Shown: positions 12,437 through 23,705, counted from the first letter of the stretch. The stretch is DNA of 64,000 nucleotides from Histomonas meleagridis (GCA_020186115.1 WSYJ01000164.1:1080547-1144546), one strand, 5' to 3'. Made by a program: numbers and translations. The notes: generated from the letters alone by a model not told the origin.

Positions 12437-14308
12437 TTAACTCTTTAATACATTATAGGGACATCTTGGTGCAGTATGATCTGTTGAATTGCATATGCTA
12501 CACGCATATTTCTTTCATTTTCGTGTAGCACCAGGTCTTTCAACATTTTGCCTTGGATGAGTAAAATGTGCACCTGGTAAGAGCAGATTGTCTGGAGGTA
12601 ATATATCTTTGTCATTTTCAGATTCATTACCATGTTCTATAGCATGAAGATCATTTATGGTTTGATCCATAATTTCTCTTATTCGATTCGATCTGTTTGC
12701 GTTACTAAAATACTTCTCAAACTTATTAATACATCCATTAAATGACCAGTCATTATTCAAAGCTTTTTCTTTTTTGAATGTTTGAATACTATTTGGTTGA
12801 TCTGGTTGTTTATCAAAGCTTCTCCGCCATCTATTTGGAATATCGTTTAAAGTTATCAAAGGAAAATCATCCTTTAACATTTGTTCAAGCATCAAATGAC
12901 GACATGGTAATCCAAACATTTGGTGGTTTTTGCAACAATTGTTTGAAAAATTAATAGAAAGTACCCCTTTTTTTTGTAAATCAATATACTCTGATAGAAT
13001 TATTGCCTGTGCATAAGAACCAATTTTTTCCATGTCATTAAAATTCATTAACTGCTCAGGTAAGCTAATCTTCTTTTCGTTAATGGATGTTAGTAATAAC
13101 CTTTCACCCCTAATATATAAAGCTCTAACAAGATTTGATAATGTTTGTAATTTGTGTTCTATTAAGTTTTTCAAAGCACCAAAGAAACCCTCAATTCTAT
13201 TTGTAGTCACGTTATCACAATGTCCATAAGTAGAAATTATACTGGGAAGCCAGTGCTCCTTTTCTTGTATCAGTTTTTTGAGAAGCCTGGATGATTTTTG
13301 GTTTGGATGTTCCTGAATATTTTTCTCACATGCTTCCAAGAATTCTTATTCAGTGATTTCAAGACAACGCATCTTCTGATATAAATCAAACATTTCATTT
13401 CCCACCTTCGACTGAATATTACGACCAATATGTACAGCACAAAATATAATCATACAATTTGGAAATACTGTCTTTAAAGCTTGTATTTGCGTTTTGTTTC
13501 TGTCACAAATAAACAAACGTATTTCTCCAACTTTTTCTTTAACAATTGTAAAATAATCTACAAAAGCTGATAGTGTTCTCGATGATATAATTGAAAATGA
13601 ATAAAGTTGACTTCTTGCATTTTCATCTTCAGATAAAATAACCAATAGTGGCATTCCAAAAAAATATGTACAAGAAGTATCATCTATTATACCAATATAT
13701 TTTGAATAATCCGAATGAGTAATTGGATCGTGAAAAACGTAGCATGACTCCATCTTATTCTTCTTATTTACATTAATTGAATTAGACCAATTTTTCCAAT
13801 TTTTCATCTCATTGAATAAATTGCTCATTTCATTGTTTTTTAATTCTGCTATTTCTTTGCGCCGAGCAGAATATAGAACGTCTTTTGTACAAGTCAATCT
13901 TTCCTGCATTCTTAGTGTATAAGCAGAAACTTCCATTCTTGTAGCATATCTAATCCTCTCCTTTTGAGAAGTTGTTAAATGATTTCTAATGCGATGTTGT
14001 ACAAGTGCTCCCATTGTGTGCGTGTGTACATTATCACATGAATGGAATGTAGCAATTTTAGTTTGTTGACAATAGTTGAATCTAACACAAGCTTTGCAAT
14101 TATAAATTGTGGTTCTATGTTGACAACAAAAGATCTGTAGTGAGCGTGAATTTCCTGTTGAGAGAGAAACGAATCGACATTTAAAATGATCTGAAACTTC
14201 TCGAACTCTTGCAATAAGTGAAGGAACATCCAGAAATAAAGCACCATCTATATCTTTAAAAGCTGAAAGAAGAGAGGGAGAAGTTTGATAATCGTCATAG
14301 TCGTACAT
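12437..14308 (-). pseudogene. Mutator-like transposase, interrupted
   Basis: From ATG 14,308 the frame gives an N-terminal domain and a DDE core (for example VGEIRLFICDRNKTQIQALK, then the MIIFCAVHIGRNIQ segment). TAA at 13,344 follows CLEITE, and the same frame resumes EFLEACEKN. The second half contains NRIEGFFGALKN and a SWIM-like zinc finger (C-x-x-H-x4-G-x-P-C-x-H, about 12,900-12,940). After TGA near 12,525 the frame ends in a CCHC zinc knuckle (CSICNSTDHTAPRC) and a stop at 12,437. Reassembled it is about 620 codons, normal for a MULE. The TAA is shared by the right-arm copy, so it predates the inverted duplication. Confidence 0.82.
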
Positions 14309-14343
14309 TGATGGTATTAGTTCAAATATGCCTACTTAGTTTA

Positions 14344-14417
14344 ATTTTATTCAAAAAGCTTTTATAAAGTATTGAATATTTGTCATTTAAAAAGTTGGTA
14401 AATTTAAGCGATTATCC
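14344..14417 (-). repeat. MULE terminal inverted repeat (5' side)
   Basis: This is the reverse complement of 12,257-12,330. It marks the upstream end of the transposon, just before the transposase start. Confidence 0.87.
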
Positions 14418-15597
14418 AATATTTTTTGTTTTTTCCTGAGATCTCATAAATTCCATTTTATTTTTCAACATTTCTTTTTGAACTTTTTCCCTAATCTTTT
14501 TTTTTTCTTATGTGTTGTGTATATAAAAAATATACTTCCGATTTGATATGCATTAACTTGAATTTCGTTATTATCAACTCTATCCTCATCATAATTACTT
14601 TGAATTTCATATGAAATAGGTTAACATTCGAATAAAGATGTGTTGTTCATTAAATTAATTATCGAAGAAATTTTCGTTCTACATGCATTTTCTGATTTAG
14701 TCGGTATTTTAATATTTGATGTGTTAATTGTTAATACGAGTTTGGATAATAAACAAAAAATTTCATCATTTGACCAGTTTTTGTTTTGATTTGGACTTCC
14801 ATCTAATAATGAATTATAACGTAACATAAAGTGATGAATTGCAGATAAATTGTAATATAATTGAAGCATATCAAATTTATTGACTATAATGGTGTAGAGC
14901 TGGGATGAATTAATAATTTTTTCTAAGAAATGTTGGCAGGAGGAAAAATTTTTAATCTTATCATTGATAATTTTTGAATTTTTCGTAAATGTTACTATCG
15001 CTTATGATTAGGTAACTAATCACTATATTTTCTGATTTTTCTTGTAAGCCTTGCTCACCCGTTTCGAAACTAGACATTTTCTGCTTGATGGATTTGCTCT
15101 CAAATTTTTTTTGTAAAGTATTAAAATTTGAGTACCATAATCTTGATGGATTTGTAACCGCATAATGAATTCAAAAAGTTATTTTTACTTCTTTGTCCAG
15201 AGCCTCCAATAATCAATAAACTGCTTCAAGAATTATCCTATTTACATAACAAATAAATTATAAAAATTTGCGAAGACAGATTTCTGAGTTTTTGCTCTGG
15301 TCATTAGATATAGAAAATCTTGTATAATCTAAAAACAAGATGAAAATTAAAAAAAATTTATATAAATTTATATTGACTATTATCAGTTCTATTTATATTT
15401 TAAATTTGAACTTTTGTTTTTAATTCGGAAGCCCAAAAAAGCATTTTGAAATTTTCGAGATTGATCATAAAAAAATAAGATAACAAAATTTAGCCAAATT
15501 AATTTTATTAAATTTGATATATATAATAATTTTTTCTTAATTTCTTTAAATTTAATTCAGAGGAAAATGAAAAAAAAATTAATTTTTTGTTTTAAAA
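14418..15597. other. AT-rich spacer of the inverted duplication
   Basis: About 1.2 kb outside both arms. A minus-strand 82-codon frame (14,621-14,869) contains NKNWSNDEIFCLLSKLVL, which faintly recalls a Myb/SANT helix, but it is isolated and short. No other gene is supported. The EF-hand promoter motif begins at 15,598. Confidence 0.4.
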
Positions 15598-15610
15598 CGA
15601 CCGTTTATTT
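15598..15610 (+). promoter_or_regulatory. CCGTTTATTT promoter motif, EF-hand gene
   Basis: CGACCGTTTATTT lies 38 bases before ATG 15,648 and matches the motif seen before other starts in this window (AAACCGTTTATTT type). Confidence 0.5.
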
Positions 15611-15647
15611 GGTTGACAGCGTCTTACGTTGTCATACGTTCTGCGTT

Positions 15648-16175
15648 ATGCTATACACACAAAAAAACCCTAATGAAAGAGAATTAAGTCCAGATGAAAT
15701 CTTTTCAATGGCACAGGACGCATTTAATAGATGCGATGCCGATGTTAGTGGATCATTAGATAAACAAGAATTCATCAATTTCTATGTTCAACTGGGATAT
15801 GGTTCAGACACTGCAGCGGGTCACGTGTTCGAAGCTGCTGATATTGACAAAAATGGTAGAATCACATTTGATGAATTCTGGAATTTATTTGTTTCAATGT
15901 ATACGCGTAACTTTGGAAATATTGGACCACTTGCAAAGATTTTCTTTGATGGCTGTGATGAAGGACACAAAGGCTATCTCACTAGGTCGGAGTTTATTAA
16001 GTTTATGACGATGTCAAATGTTTGTGTAAATTCAAAGCAAGAAATCGAAGACCAAATCCAATCCTACGACATAAATGGTGATGGAAAAATAACATTTGAT
16101 GAAATAATAACAAACGAAAATCAAATGAAGTCTGCTCGTGAATTCCTTCAGCAACAAGGACTTCTAAATAAATAA
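15648..16175 (+). CDS. EF-hand calcium-binding protein, intact
   Basis: The 175-residue protein starts MLYTQKNPNERELSPDEIF. The upstream frame to 15,567 is poly-A/T rich and holds the promoter motif, so ATG 15,648 is preferred. Loops: DADVSGSLDKQE, DIDKNGRITFDE, a degenerate third (GCDEGHKGYLTRSE) and DINGDGKITFDE. It probably acts as a Ca2+ sensor; the target is unknown. It is about 70% similar to the two broken copies in the arms (10,508-11,024 and 18,962-19,478) and sits in their spacer, outside the duplicated part. This is the only EF-hand gene here with an unbroken frame. Confidence 0.9.
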   Translation: MLYTQKNPNERELSPDEIFSMAQDAFNRCDADVSGSLDKQEFINFYVQLGYGSDTAAGHVFEAADIDKNGRITFDEFWNLFVSMYTRNFGNIGPLAKIFFDGCDEGHKGYLTRSEFIKFMTMSNVCVNSKQEIEDQIQSYDINGDGKITFDEIITNENQMKSAREFLQQQGLLNK

Positions 16176-16475
16176 ATATTTAAAGAAAATTAATGGGTTC
16201 AATTTAAACAAAAAATTAGTCTTATAAAATAAAAAAGAAAATAAATTTAAAAAGGTTAATTCAATGTAAAACAATTGTTTTAAAATGAGTGTTAAAAAGT
16301 TTAAAATCATGGTTTTTAAATAATGTAAATCTAACATTTATTTCAAATAACTTTAAAAATAGAATAGATTTAACCTTTATTAAAAACATGGTAAAATGAT
16401 TCAGAGTCAAGTTAATAAATAGCTCAAAAAAATTTTTTATGATTTTGTTAAAAATATCAAGTATGATTTAAAATT
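16176..16475. other. AT-rich gap, EF-hand to right-arm boundary
   Basis: Three hundred bases of A/T-rich sequence with no recognised feature. Homology to the left arm begins abruptly at about 16,476 (TTTGTGACAG), in the middle of the transposase core. Confidence 0.6.
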
Positions 16476-17551
16476 TTGTGACAGAAACAAAACGCAAATA
16501 CAAGCTTTAAAGACAGTATTTCCAAATTGTATGATTATATTTTGTGCTGTACATATTGGTCGTAATATTCAGTCGAAGGTGGGAAATGAAATGTTTGATT
16601 TATATCAGAAGATGCGTTGTCTTGAAATCACTGAATAAGAATTCTTGGAAGCATGTGAGAAAAATATTCAGGAACATCCAAACCAAAAATCATCCAGGCT
16701 TCTCAAAAAACTGATACAAGAAAAGGAGCACTGGCTTCCCAGTATAATTTCTACTTATGGACATTGTGATAACGTGACTACAAATAGAATTGAGGGTTTC
16801 TTTGGTGCTTTGAAAAACTTAATAGAACACAAATTACAAACATTATCAAATCTTGTTAGAGCTTTATATATTAGGGGTGAAAGGTTATTACTAACATCCA
16901 TTAACGAAAAGAAGATTAGCTTACCTGAGCAGTTAATGAATTTTAATGACATGGAAAAAATTGGTTCTTATGCACAGGCAATAATTCTATCAGAGTATAT
17001 TGATTTACAAAAAAAAGGGGTACTTTCTATTAATTTTTCAAACAATTGTTGCAAAAACCACCAAATGTTTGGATTACCATGTCGTCATTTGATGCTTGAA
17101 CAAATGTTAAAGGATGATTTTCCTTTGATAACTTTAAACGATATTCCAAATAGATGGCGGAGAAGCTTTGATAAACAACCAGATCAACCAAATAGTATTC
17201 AAACATTCAAAAAAGAAAAAGCTTTGAATAATGACTGGTTATTTAATGGATGTATTAATAAGTTTGAGAAGTATTTTAGTAACGCAAACAGATCGAATCG
17301 AATAAGAGAAATTATGGATCAAACCATAAATGATCTTCATGCTATAGAACATGGTAATGAATCTGAAAAATGACAAAGATATATTACCTCCAGACAATCT
17401 GCTCTTACCAGGTGCACATTTTACTCATCCAAGGCAAAATGTTGAAAGACCTGGTGCTACACGAAAAATGAAAGAAAATATGCGTGTAGCATATGCAATT
17501 CAACAGATCATACTGCACCAAGATGTCCCTATAATGTATTAAAGAGTTAAA
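16476..17551 (+). pseudogene. Truncated Mutator-like transposase (right-arm copy)
   Basis: It begins inside the DDE core (DRNKTQIQALK), lacks the N-terminal half, shares the TAA after CLEITE, and carries extra single A bases near 17,367 and 17,466-17,480 that shift the frame relative to the left copy. The zinc knuckle CSICNSTDHTAPRC can be read in another frame near 17,490. One amino-acid substitution (NDWLF versus NDWSF) was noticed. Only the 3' TIR remains, so it is immobile. Confidence 0.82.
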
Positions 17552-17656
17552 TTATATTAATAAAAAATTTAATTCTTATTGTTATATTGTTCTGACTTAT
17601 AAATATTTATTTTTATAAGTATTATAATACCAATGTTTTTATTTCTTGCTTTTGTA

Positions 17657-17730
17657 ATTTTATTCAAAAAGCTTTTATAAAGTATTGAATATTTGTCATT
17701 TAAAAAGTTGGTAGATTTAAGCGATTATCC
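17657..17730 (-). repeat. MULE terminal inverted repeat, right-arm copy
   Basis: It matches 14,344-14,417 and the reverse complement of 12,257-12,330, ending GCGATTATCC. There is no partner TIR on the 5' side of this copy. Confidence 0.82.
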
Positions 17731-18961
17731 GATTTTCTTCCAAATTTATGCTTCATAAATTTCTTTTTTGAAAAGTTTACTTGATCGTTCACGATTCAAC
17801 CAATATAAATTAATTAAAAAGTTAAAATGATTTAACGTTCTCTGCAAGTTTCACAAAAATTTTGTTAAGAGTGAGACTTTGTTGATAATTAGAGTTTAAT
17901 GTCATCTATATCTACTATTATTTACCAAGGCATTGAAATCATTTTATAATTTTTCAGATTTTTTTCTAGATAAATTTACCAAATGATTAATTTAGTTTTT
18001 CTATCATGGAAATCCCGAATTTTTTCTCCATACAGGTATATAAATGGGTTAGAGTTTTAATATTTTATTTTGATTCATGGATACGTAATATATTTAAATT
18101 ATATCGAGAACAAACACCCCACAAATAAGCACTCAAATCAACTGCCAATTTTCGGGGCCGTCCCAAGTTGACGATAGTTATACGATATGATTTGCACTTC
18201 GAGTAAAACACACAAATACGATGTAAAGTATAGAAATCATGCCTAAAATTAAAAATTGATTTGAAACAGCTGTAATCATTAAAATAAAAATATGATTGGT
18301 AGGTAATAAATTCCATTAGGTATTCTAAAATTTCTGAAGACAGGTTTTTTAAATTAAAGTTAAATTTAGACCATTTTCATAAATTTGTCTTGTGGATTTT
18401 TCTTTAAATGAAAGGTGTTATTGTGGGTACATTAGGTATTATCGTGATGTTGTTTTTTGGTTTGAAATCAATTTTACCTTGAGAAAAAATTATTTGAACT
18501 TTTCACTTCATCTTTGTATACAAGTAAATTATTACCTTGAAGGTATAATTATTAACAGCAGGTATGTTTTTTAATGATTGGTAATTTTTGAATTTACGAT
18601 TGCTTTGATATCCATTTTTTTTTCAATTAACGTACAATTTTTGACCGTTTATTTATCCGAGCATTTCCTTCAACAATATGATCCAAAAATCACCAGCTTT
18701 TGAGATTATTTTGATCGTATTTTTTCAGAGATTTTTTTTTGCCAAATCCTATCTTAATTGAAAAATGATGTTTATCACTTATTTTGATTCAAAGGTACTT
18801 TCCACACCAATTTATGCAAATTGGAGAATAAAGTTTGAATATAAACGTTAAAAAACTTTTCCGAAAAATGTTTTCAAAAAGTTGTTATTTGAAAGGGTGT
18901 TGTTGTGTGGCAAACAGTTTCAGTGGTTTACACAAATTTACTTCACTTCTTTCCTTGGAAC
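17731..18961. other. Intergenic, MULE to EF-hand (right arm)
   Basis: Inverted match of 11,025-12,256. TTTTTTGAAAAGTTT (17,764-17,778) replaces the left arm's pure A run at equal length. GACCGTTTATTT at about 18,644 resembles the promoter motif but is about 310 bases from the EF-hand start. No gene recognised. Confidence 0.45.
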
Positions 18962-19478
18962 ATGTTGTTAAGAGAGGTAGAAGATGACGAATATACTCCT
19001 GATCAGCTCTTCTCACTGGCACAAACATCATTTAATAATTGTGATGTTGATAAAAAAGGGCTCATTAGACTTAAAAGAATTTACACATTTTTATACATAT
19101 ATGGGATATGGTTCGGAAATTTCTGCAAAATATGTTTTCGAAGCTGCCGATATTGACAAAAGTGGCACAATCACATTCGATGAATTCTGGAATTTATTTA
19201 TATCATTGTATACACGTAACTTTGGAAATATCGGTCCACTTGCAAAGATTTTCTTTGATGGGTGCGATGAAGGACACAAAGGATATCTCACTCGGACAGA
19301 GTTTAAGAAGTTTATGATTATGTCGAATGTACGCGTGAACTCAAAAGAAGAAATCGAAGAAAATATCGATTACTACGACGAAAACGGTGACGGAAAAATT
19401 ACTTTTGACGAAATAATATCAGGCGAAAACGAGGTGAAGATGGCGCGCGAATTTGCAAAGGAACAAGGCTTAATATAA
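18962..19478 (+). pseudogene. EF-hand calcium-binding protein, right-arm copy, frameshifted
   Basis: From ATG 18,962 (MLLREVEDDEY) the frame is lost in the first EF loop: AAAAAAGGGCTC near 19,053 replaces the left copy's AAAAATGGCTC, one base longer. After that the protein continues intact to REFAKEQGLI at 19,478 with loops DIDKSGTITFDE, the degenerate third, and DENGDGKITFDE. Correcting one base gives about 172 residues. The left copy is good here and broken at its fourth loop, so the two defects are independent. Confidence 0.75.
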
Positions 19479-19668
19479 AGGCAATTTTTCCTGATTTCAA
19501 ATACCATAAAAACACTTGATATTTATTCTTACAGATGTGGTACCTAAAATTGTGAGATTCAATGATTCATTTAATTTTTCATTCTGTGGGGAAAAATGTG
19601 AAAACATTATCAGAGAACAAAACCTGAATATTCAGTTATATATTTAGTGAGATGAATACGGAAAATAT

Positions 19669-19920
19669 CATTTGATCAATTATTGCACTAATGAATTGAT
19701 GATCTGTTTGTGTACACAATTTCAAAAGGGAAAAGTAATTCGAATATAATAGCGATACATAAAATATTTAATGAACATGAACGAGAGTAAATATTTGATT
19801 GAAAAGTTTCATTACATATACCTCTTGGTTATAATGTTGGGGACAAGTTCATTTAAAAATTTTGGTAATGACTGCTGGTAACCCGCAATATTAGAATATT
19901 GAAAAGATTTTTCCCCAGAA
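19669..19920. other. About 250-bp segment present only in the right arm
   Basis: Aligning both arms, GAATACGGAAAA and TTAAATTATAGTGG are adjacent on the left (about 10,320-10,345) but about 250 bases apart on the right. No TIR or target duplication is obvious. Its 3' end extends an open frame that continues to 20,152, which suggests deletion from the left arm rather than insertion on the right. Confidence 0.6.
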
Positions 19921-20152
19921 GTTAAATTATAGTGGAAAGCAAAACCTTGGCATATTCTGGAAGGCATCATCAGAAGTAAAATTTATGGACTTTATTATTG
20001 TTATCAAATTATCAGAGAAGGGAGATTTTGTCAAAAGAAATGAAATAGTGCATACGAATTTGATTAACGCTAGAAGGAGTGTCAGAGATGAGTGCCAAAA
20101 CAACTCACAAGGAACAATTTTTTTCAAAAAACAAAAAGGATTCGAAGTTTAA
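19884..20152 (+). pseudogene. Unidentified open segment, possible gene relic
   Basis: An open frame without a clear start reads LVTRNIRILKRFFPQKLNYS, then KQNLGIFWKASSEVKF and ends KKQKGFEV at TAA 20,150-20,152. About 89 codons without a stop in AT-rich DNA, with ordinary amino-acid composition, suggest former coding sequence. The left-arm equivalent (minus, about 10,085-10,325) has lost the 5' part. No family recognised. Confidence 0.3.
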
Positions 20153-20387
20153 CAGCGGCTAAAAACAAGATTTTATGTTAAACTTTTTGATACCGTGTTA
20201 AAAAAATTGGTTGTATCGATAACGCTTTTTGAATGTGATTCTGATAAAACCAATCAAATTTTATGAAAAATGATCATTTGTACCTTTAAGAAATTCTAGC
20301 GTTTAAAAATTTTTGAACATAACAGTCAAATTTTGAAAAAATCTAGAATCCCACAGGAACTTCTCAATAAAAAATAGTACTTATTAG

Positions 20388-22957
20388 ATGCTGCTGTCTA
20401 CAATTATCGCAATGTTTTCAAATAGGAGATTTATCATAAGCAACGATATCATATCTGTTGATAATTTAAAAGATTCTTTTTTCTTATTAAATAAATTAAA
20501 TTCAAAAACTTTCCAAATTCTGAATGTCCAAACTTACTTTTATCTGGTAAATCAAATTTGTATTAATCTTTCAAGAAAATTTTTAAGATTTTTCAATTAC
20601 ATCGAATATTATCATCATCACAATTTAAATTTACTTAGAAGCCTTAATATCTCATTACTTCCTATATCTATTTTAAAATGCTTTTTAGGGTTTTCTTTAT
20701 TTTTGACAAAAACAAGTTTAATTTAAATAAATATTTTCGCCATAAAAAACTTGAAATCAAATATAAAAATAAAAACAAATTATTTTCATTCATATTTTTA
20801 ATATTTTTTGTTCATAATACATTCCAACTCAGTTTTGATGAAACAACTCAAACATTAACAATTTCTACTGATCTCGATTTTAACAATAAAGAATTCAAAG
20901 AAAGAGCTATTAATGTTATTATACAAGATGGAGTTAGTTATATTCCATATGAAGCATTTGAATCATATTCTTTATTACAAAATATTACAATATCAAATAC
21001 AGTCACATCAATTGGTGAATCAGCATTTCATTCATGTACATCACTGCAAGATATTACAATTAATAACGTCACATCAATTGGTGAATCAGCATTTCGTTCA
21101 TGTATTTCATTGCAAAATATTACAATTAATAACGTCACATCAATTGGTGAATCAGCATTTCGTTCATGTATTTCATTGCAAAATATTACAATTAATAACG
21201 TCACATCAATTGGTGAATCAGCATTTCGTTCATGTATTTCATTGCAAAATATTACAATTAATAACGTCACATCAATTGGTGAATCAGCATTTCATTCATG
21301 TACATCACTGCAAGATATTACAATTAATAACGTCACATCAATTGGTGAATCAGCATTTCGTTCATGTATTTCATTGCAAAATATTACAATTCCAAATACA
21401 GTTAAAACAATTCGTAGTTATACATTTCGAGAATGTTATAATTTGACGTCAATTACTATTGAAGAAGGAGTTGAAGAAATTTGTGATTCTGCATTTCGAT
21501 CATGTATTTCATTACCAAATATTACAATTCCAAATTCAATTATAATAATTTCTAACACATCATTTTCAGGATGTATAAAACTTCGAATGATAATCGTATC
21601 ATTAAATAATTCGAAATATTCTAATTATGATAATGATGGAATTCTTTATAACAAAAACATCACAGAACTTCATTGTTATCCAAATGGTAAAGAAACAATA
21701 TCAATTCCAAACACTGTGACAACAATTCAATCATCAGCATTTGAAGGATCTTCAATACGAAATATTACAATTCCAAATACTATTAAAACGATTGGAACAA
21801 GAGCATTTTATTTATGTTCTAATTTGATTACAGTTAATATTGAAGAAGGCGTTGAAACAATTGGAGAATTAGCATTTTCAACATGTACTTCATTACAAAA
21901 TATTACAATTCCAAATACAATTAAAACAATTGGAACAATGGCATTTTACACATCTTCTAATTTAATTACAGTTAATATTGAAGAAGGCGTTGAAACAATT
22001 GGAACAATGGCATTTGAATCATGTACTTCATTACAAAATATCACAATTCCAAGAACAATTAAAACAATTGAATCAAGAGCATTTTATTTATGTTCTAATA
22101 TGATTACAGTTAATATTGAAGAAGGCGTTGAAACAATTGGCGAATTAGCATTTTCAAAGTGTAATAAACTCAAATGCATTTATTATTATGGTGAAACAGA
22201 ACCAAATATCAGTTTAAATTCATTTGAGTCAGTTGAAGCTATTGTAATTACGTCAAATGGATATGAATCAAACACATTTGGGACATTAAATGTTTCACGA
22301 GGTACAACTATTGAAGGGTGTCGTCCATGGCCCACGAATTCATTCACATCATCGCACTCATTCTCTAATACATTCACAAAATCAATGACTTACACAAATA
22401 CAAACACATTTACCAAATCAACCACATTCACATCATACGATGCCAACATCACTTTATCTGTTTCTAGTCATATAAATGTTACAGAAACATTTTCATTAAC
22501 ATTTACATTAATACTAACAAAAACAAATTCAATTTACACTTTAATTTCGAATTCATTTTTAGTTTCATTTGGATCCACAGATAATATTTACATTCCGACA
22601 TTAATAATATATTATGATTATACAATTGTTATGTATTCATATTATCTTAGTTTTTATTCCAATTTCTTTTCAATTTTAATTCAATCAGAAACAATTCCAA
22701 ATAATAATAATAATAACAAAACACTTATCATATCGATTTGCACAGTAATTGCTGCAATTATTATCATCATTTTACTTATAATTTTAATAATTAAAATCAA
22801 GAATAAAAAATTTAACAATGAAGAAATAACAAAAAGTTTTGAAGAGCAAAATGAATTTACTAATACTGAAACATTGGAAGCAATAATGAAAATATCTAAT
22901 GTTAAAGAGGATCCATTTGCAACAGATTTCGAAGAAGACAATAAATTCGCTTTATAA
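20388..22957 (+). CDS. BspA-like surface protein (BspA3), chimeric
   Basis: The ORF from ATG 20,678 encodes 759 residues. A frame from ATG 20,388 (MLLSTIIAMFSNRRF) encodes the N-terminal region seen in BspA2 and is joined to it by correcting bases near 20,675-20,690, so 20,388 is the likelier start. Then come a hydrophobic segment (about 37-52 from 20,678), TpLRRs with six SIGESAF units, a Thr/Ser linker, a membrane helix (about 679-707) and the tail EDPFATDFEEDNKFAL. The 5' end matches BspA2, the early LRRs match BspA1, the later LRRs match BspA2, and from TSYDANIT to the 3' flank it matches BspA1. It is therefore a recombinant of the two. Confidence 0.85.
21008..21390 (+). repeat. 66-bp tandem repeat inside BspA3
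   Basis: Five NNV-TSIGESAF units of 22 codons follow a first related unit. The units are nearly identical to those of BspA1 but fewer. FHSCTSLQD variants occur twice, at the first and fifth positions. Confidence 0.88.
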
Positions 22958-23121
22958 AAAATTATAAATAACATGGAATTTTATAAATAAAACCATTATA
23001 AAATATGGATTCATAAAAGTTTAATGTTTTTGACTTTGGAAATTGACAAAGTATGTTTGTTTTTCGTTTTGGCAAATTTTGGATTTTTCACATTTTTTGA
23101 AATGCTGCTCCAAGATCATTA

Positions 23122-23397
23122 ATGGATGAACATCTGAAGAAGTACCCCAAAGGAATTAAAATGATAATAATTTAAGGCCCATATCAAACTGGAAAATCCT
23201 CATTTTTGAATTCGATAACTAAAAATGACTCGAAAGAAAACACTATAAAGATAAGAGGTCCATATACTGAACCTTTAGAGAATATTTTCTCAGATTCAGA
23301 AGATTCTTCAAAAACTCAAAACTATTTCCCAATAACTGATTATGGTGATGGAATTATTTTGGATATAGAATATTCATCTGATTATTTATTTAGATAA
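23122..23397 (+). pseudogene. P-loop NTPase fragment, copy 2
   Basis: Same structure as the copies at 319-594 and 26,374-26,649: MDEHLKKYP, in-frame TAA, GPYQTGKS Walker A, then 63+ residues to DYLFR. It belongs to the 3' flank of BspA3 as copy 1 belongs to that of BspA1. Function unknown. Confidence 0.6.
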
Positions 23398-23581
23398 TAC
23401 GAAGTAAAATTTATATATTTTAAAATTTTCAAGTAATTCAAATTGTTTCTGTGTTGTGCATATCATGCATTATGTTAAAATTTAAAACATTTGTTGAATA
23501 CGTAACTTAATTGGAATTATTGAAAAGTGTTTATAACTGAGAAAAAAATATACAAAATAAAACATTTATTAATATTATTAT

Positions 23582-23705
23582 TTAGTGCTTATTCATAATG
23601 CTCATACCACTAAATAAATTGGAGTTACTTAACGTTTGTGAATTTTGTTGATTTGTATTTTCATTTTGTGAATTATTTACATTTACATTATTATTACTGT
23701 TTCGA
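23582..23705 (-). pseudogene. Truncated 3' tail of a SCY1-like pseudokinase gene
   Basis: The minus strand encodes the Asn/Gln-rich tail ending SGMSIMNKH. Homology with the intact gene (26,834-28,678) stops at about 23,705 after NRN. The frame continues into unrelated sequence upstream, so this is a duplication end, not a gene. Confidence 0.8.

Larger units (their letters stand above)
12257..14417 (-). mobile_element. Mutator-like element (MULE) with 74-bp TIRs
   Basis: Terminal inverted repeats of about 74 bp (12,257-12,330 and 14,344-14,417), both starting GGATAATCGCTTAAAT or close to it, flank a Mutator-type transposase on the minus strand. A 9-11 bp target duplication, usual for MULEs, was not found, so an old insertion or rearranged flank is likely. 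A truncated inverted copy lies at 16,476-17,730. Confidence 0.85.
16476..23705. repeat. Right arm of the large inverted duplication
   Basis: Reverse complement of the left arm, from transposase (13,509) through EF-hand, a BspA, the P-loop pseudogene and the kinase tail. It has an extra 250 bases at about 19,669-19,920 and lacks a CDC5/pogo equivalent. It ends at about 23,705 inside the kinase tail, where unrelated sequence (mucolipin upstream region) begins. Confidence 0.88.
23100..23705 (+). repeat. Direct repeat, copy A (P-loop relic plus kinase tail)
   Basis: About 605 bp repeated directly at 26,352-26,957 (offset 3,252). It flanks the mucolipin-like and small unknown genes. The same unit occurs inverted at 1-615. 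Confidence 0.88.
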
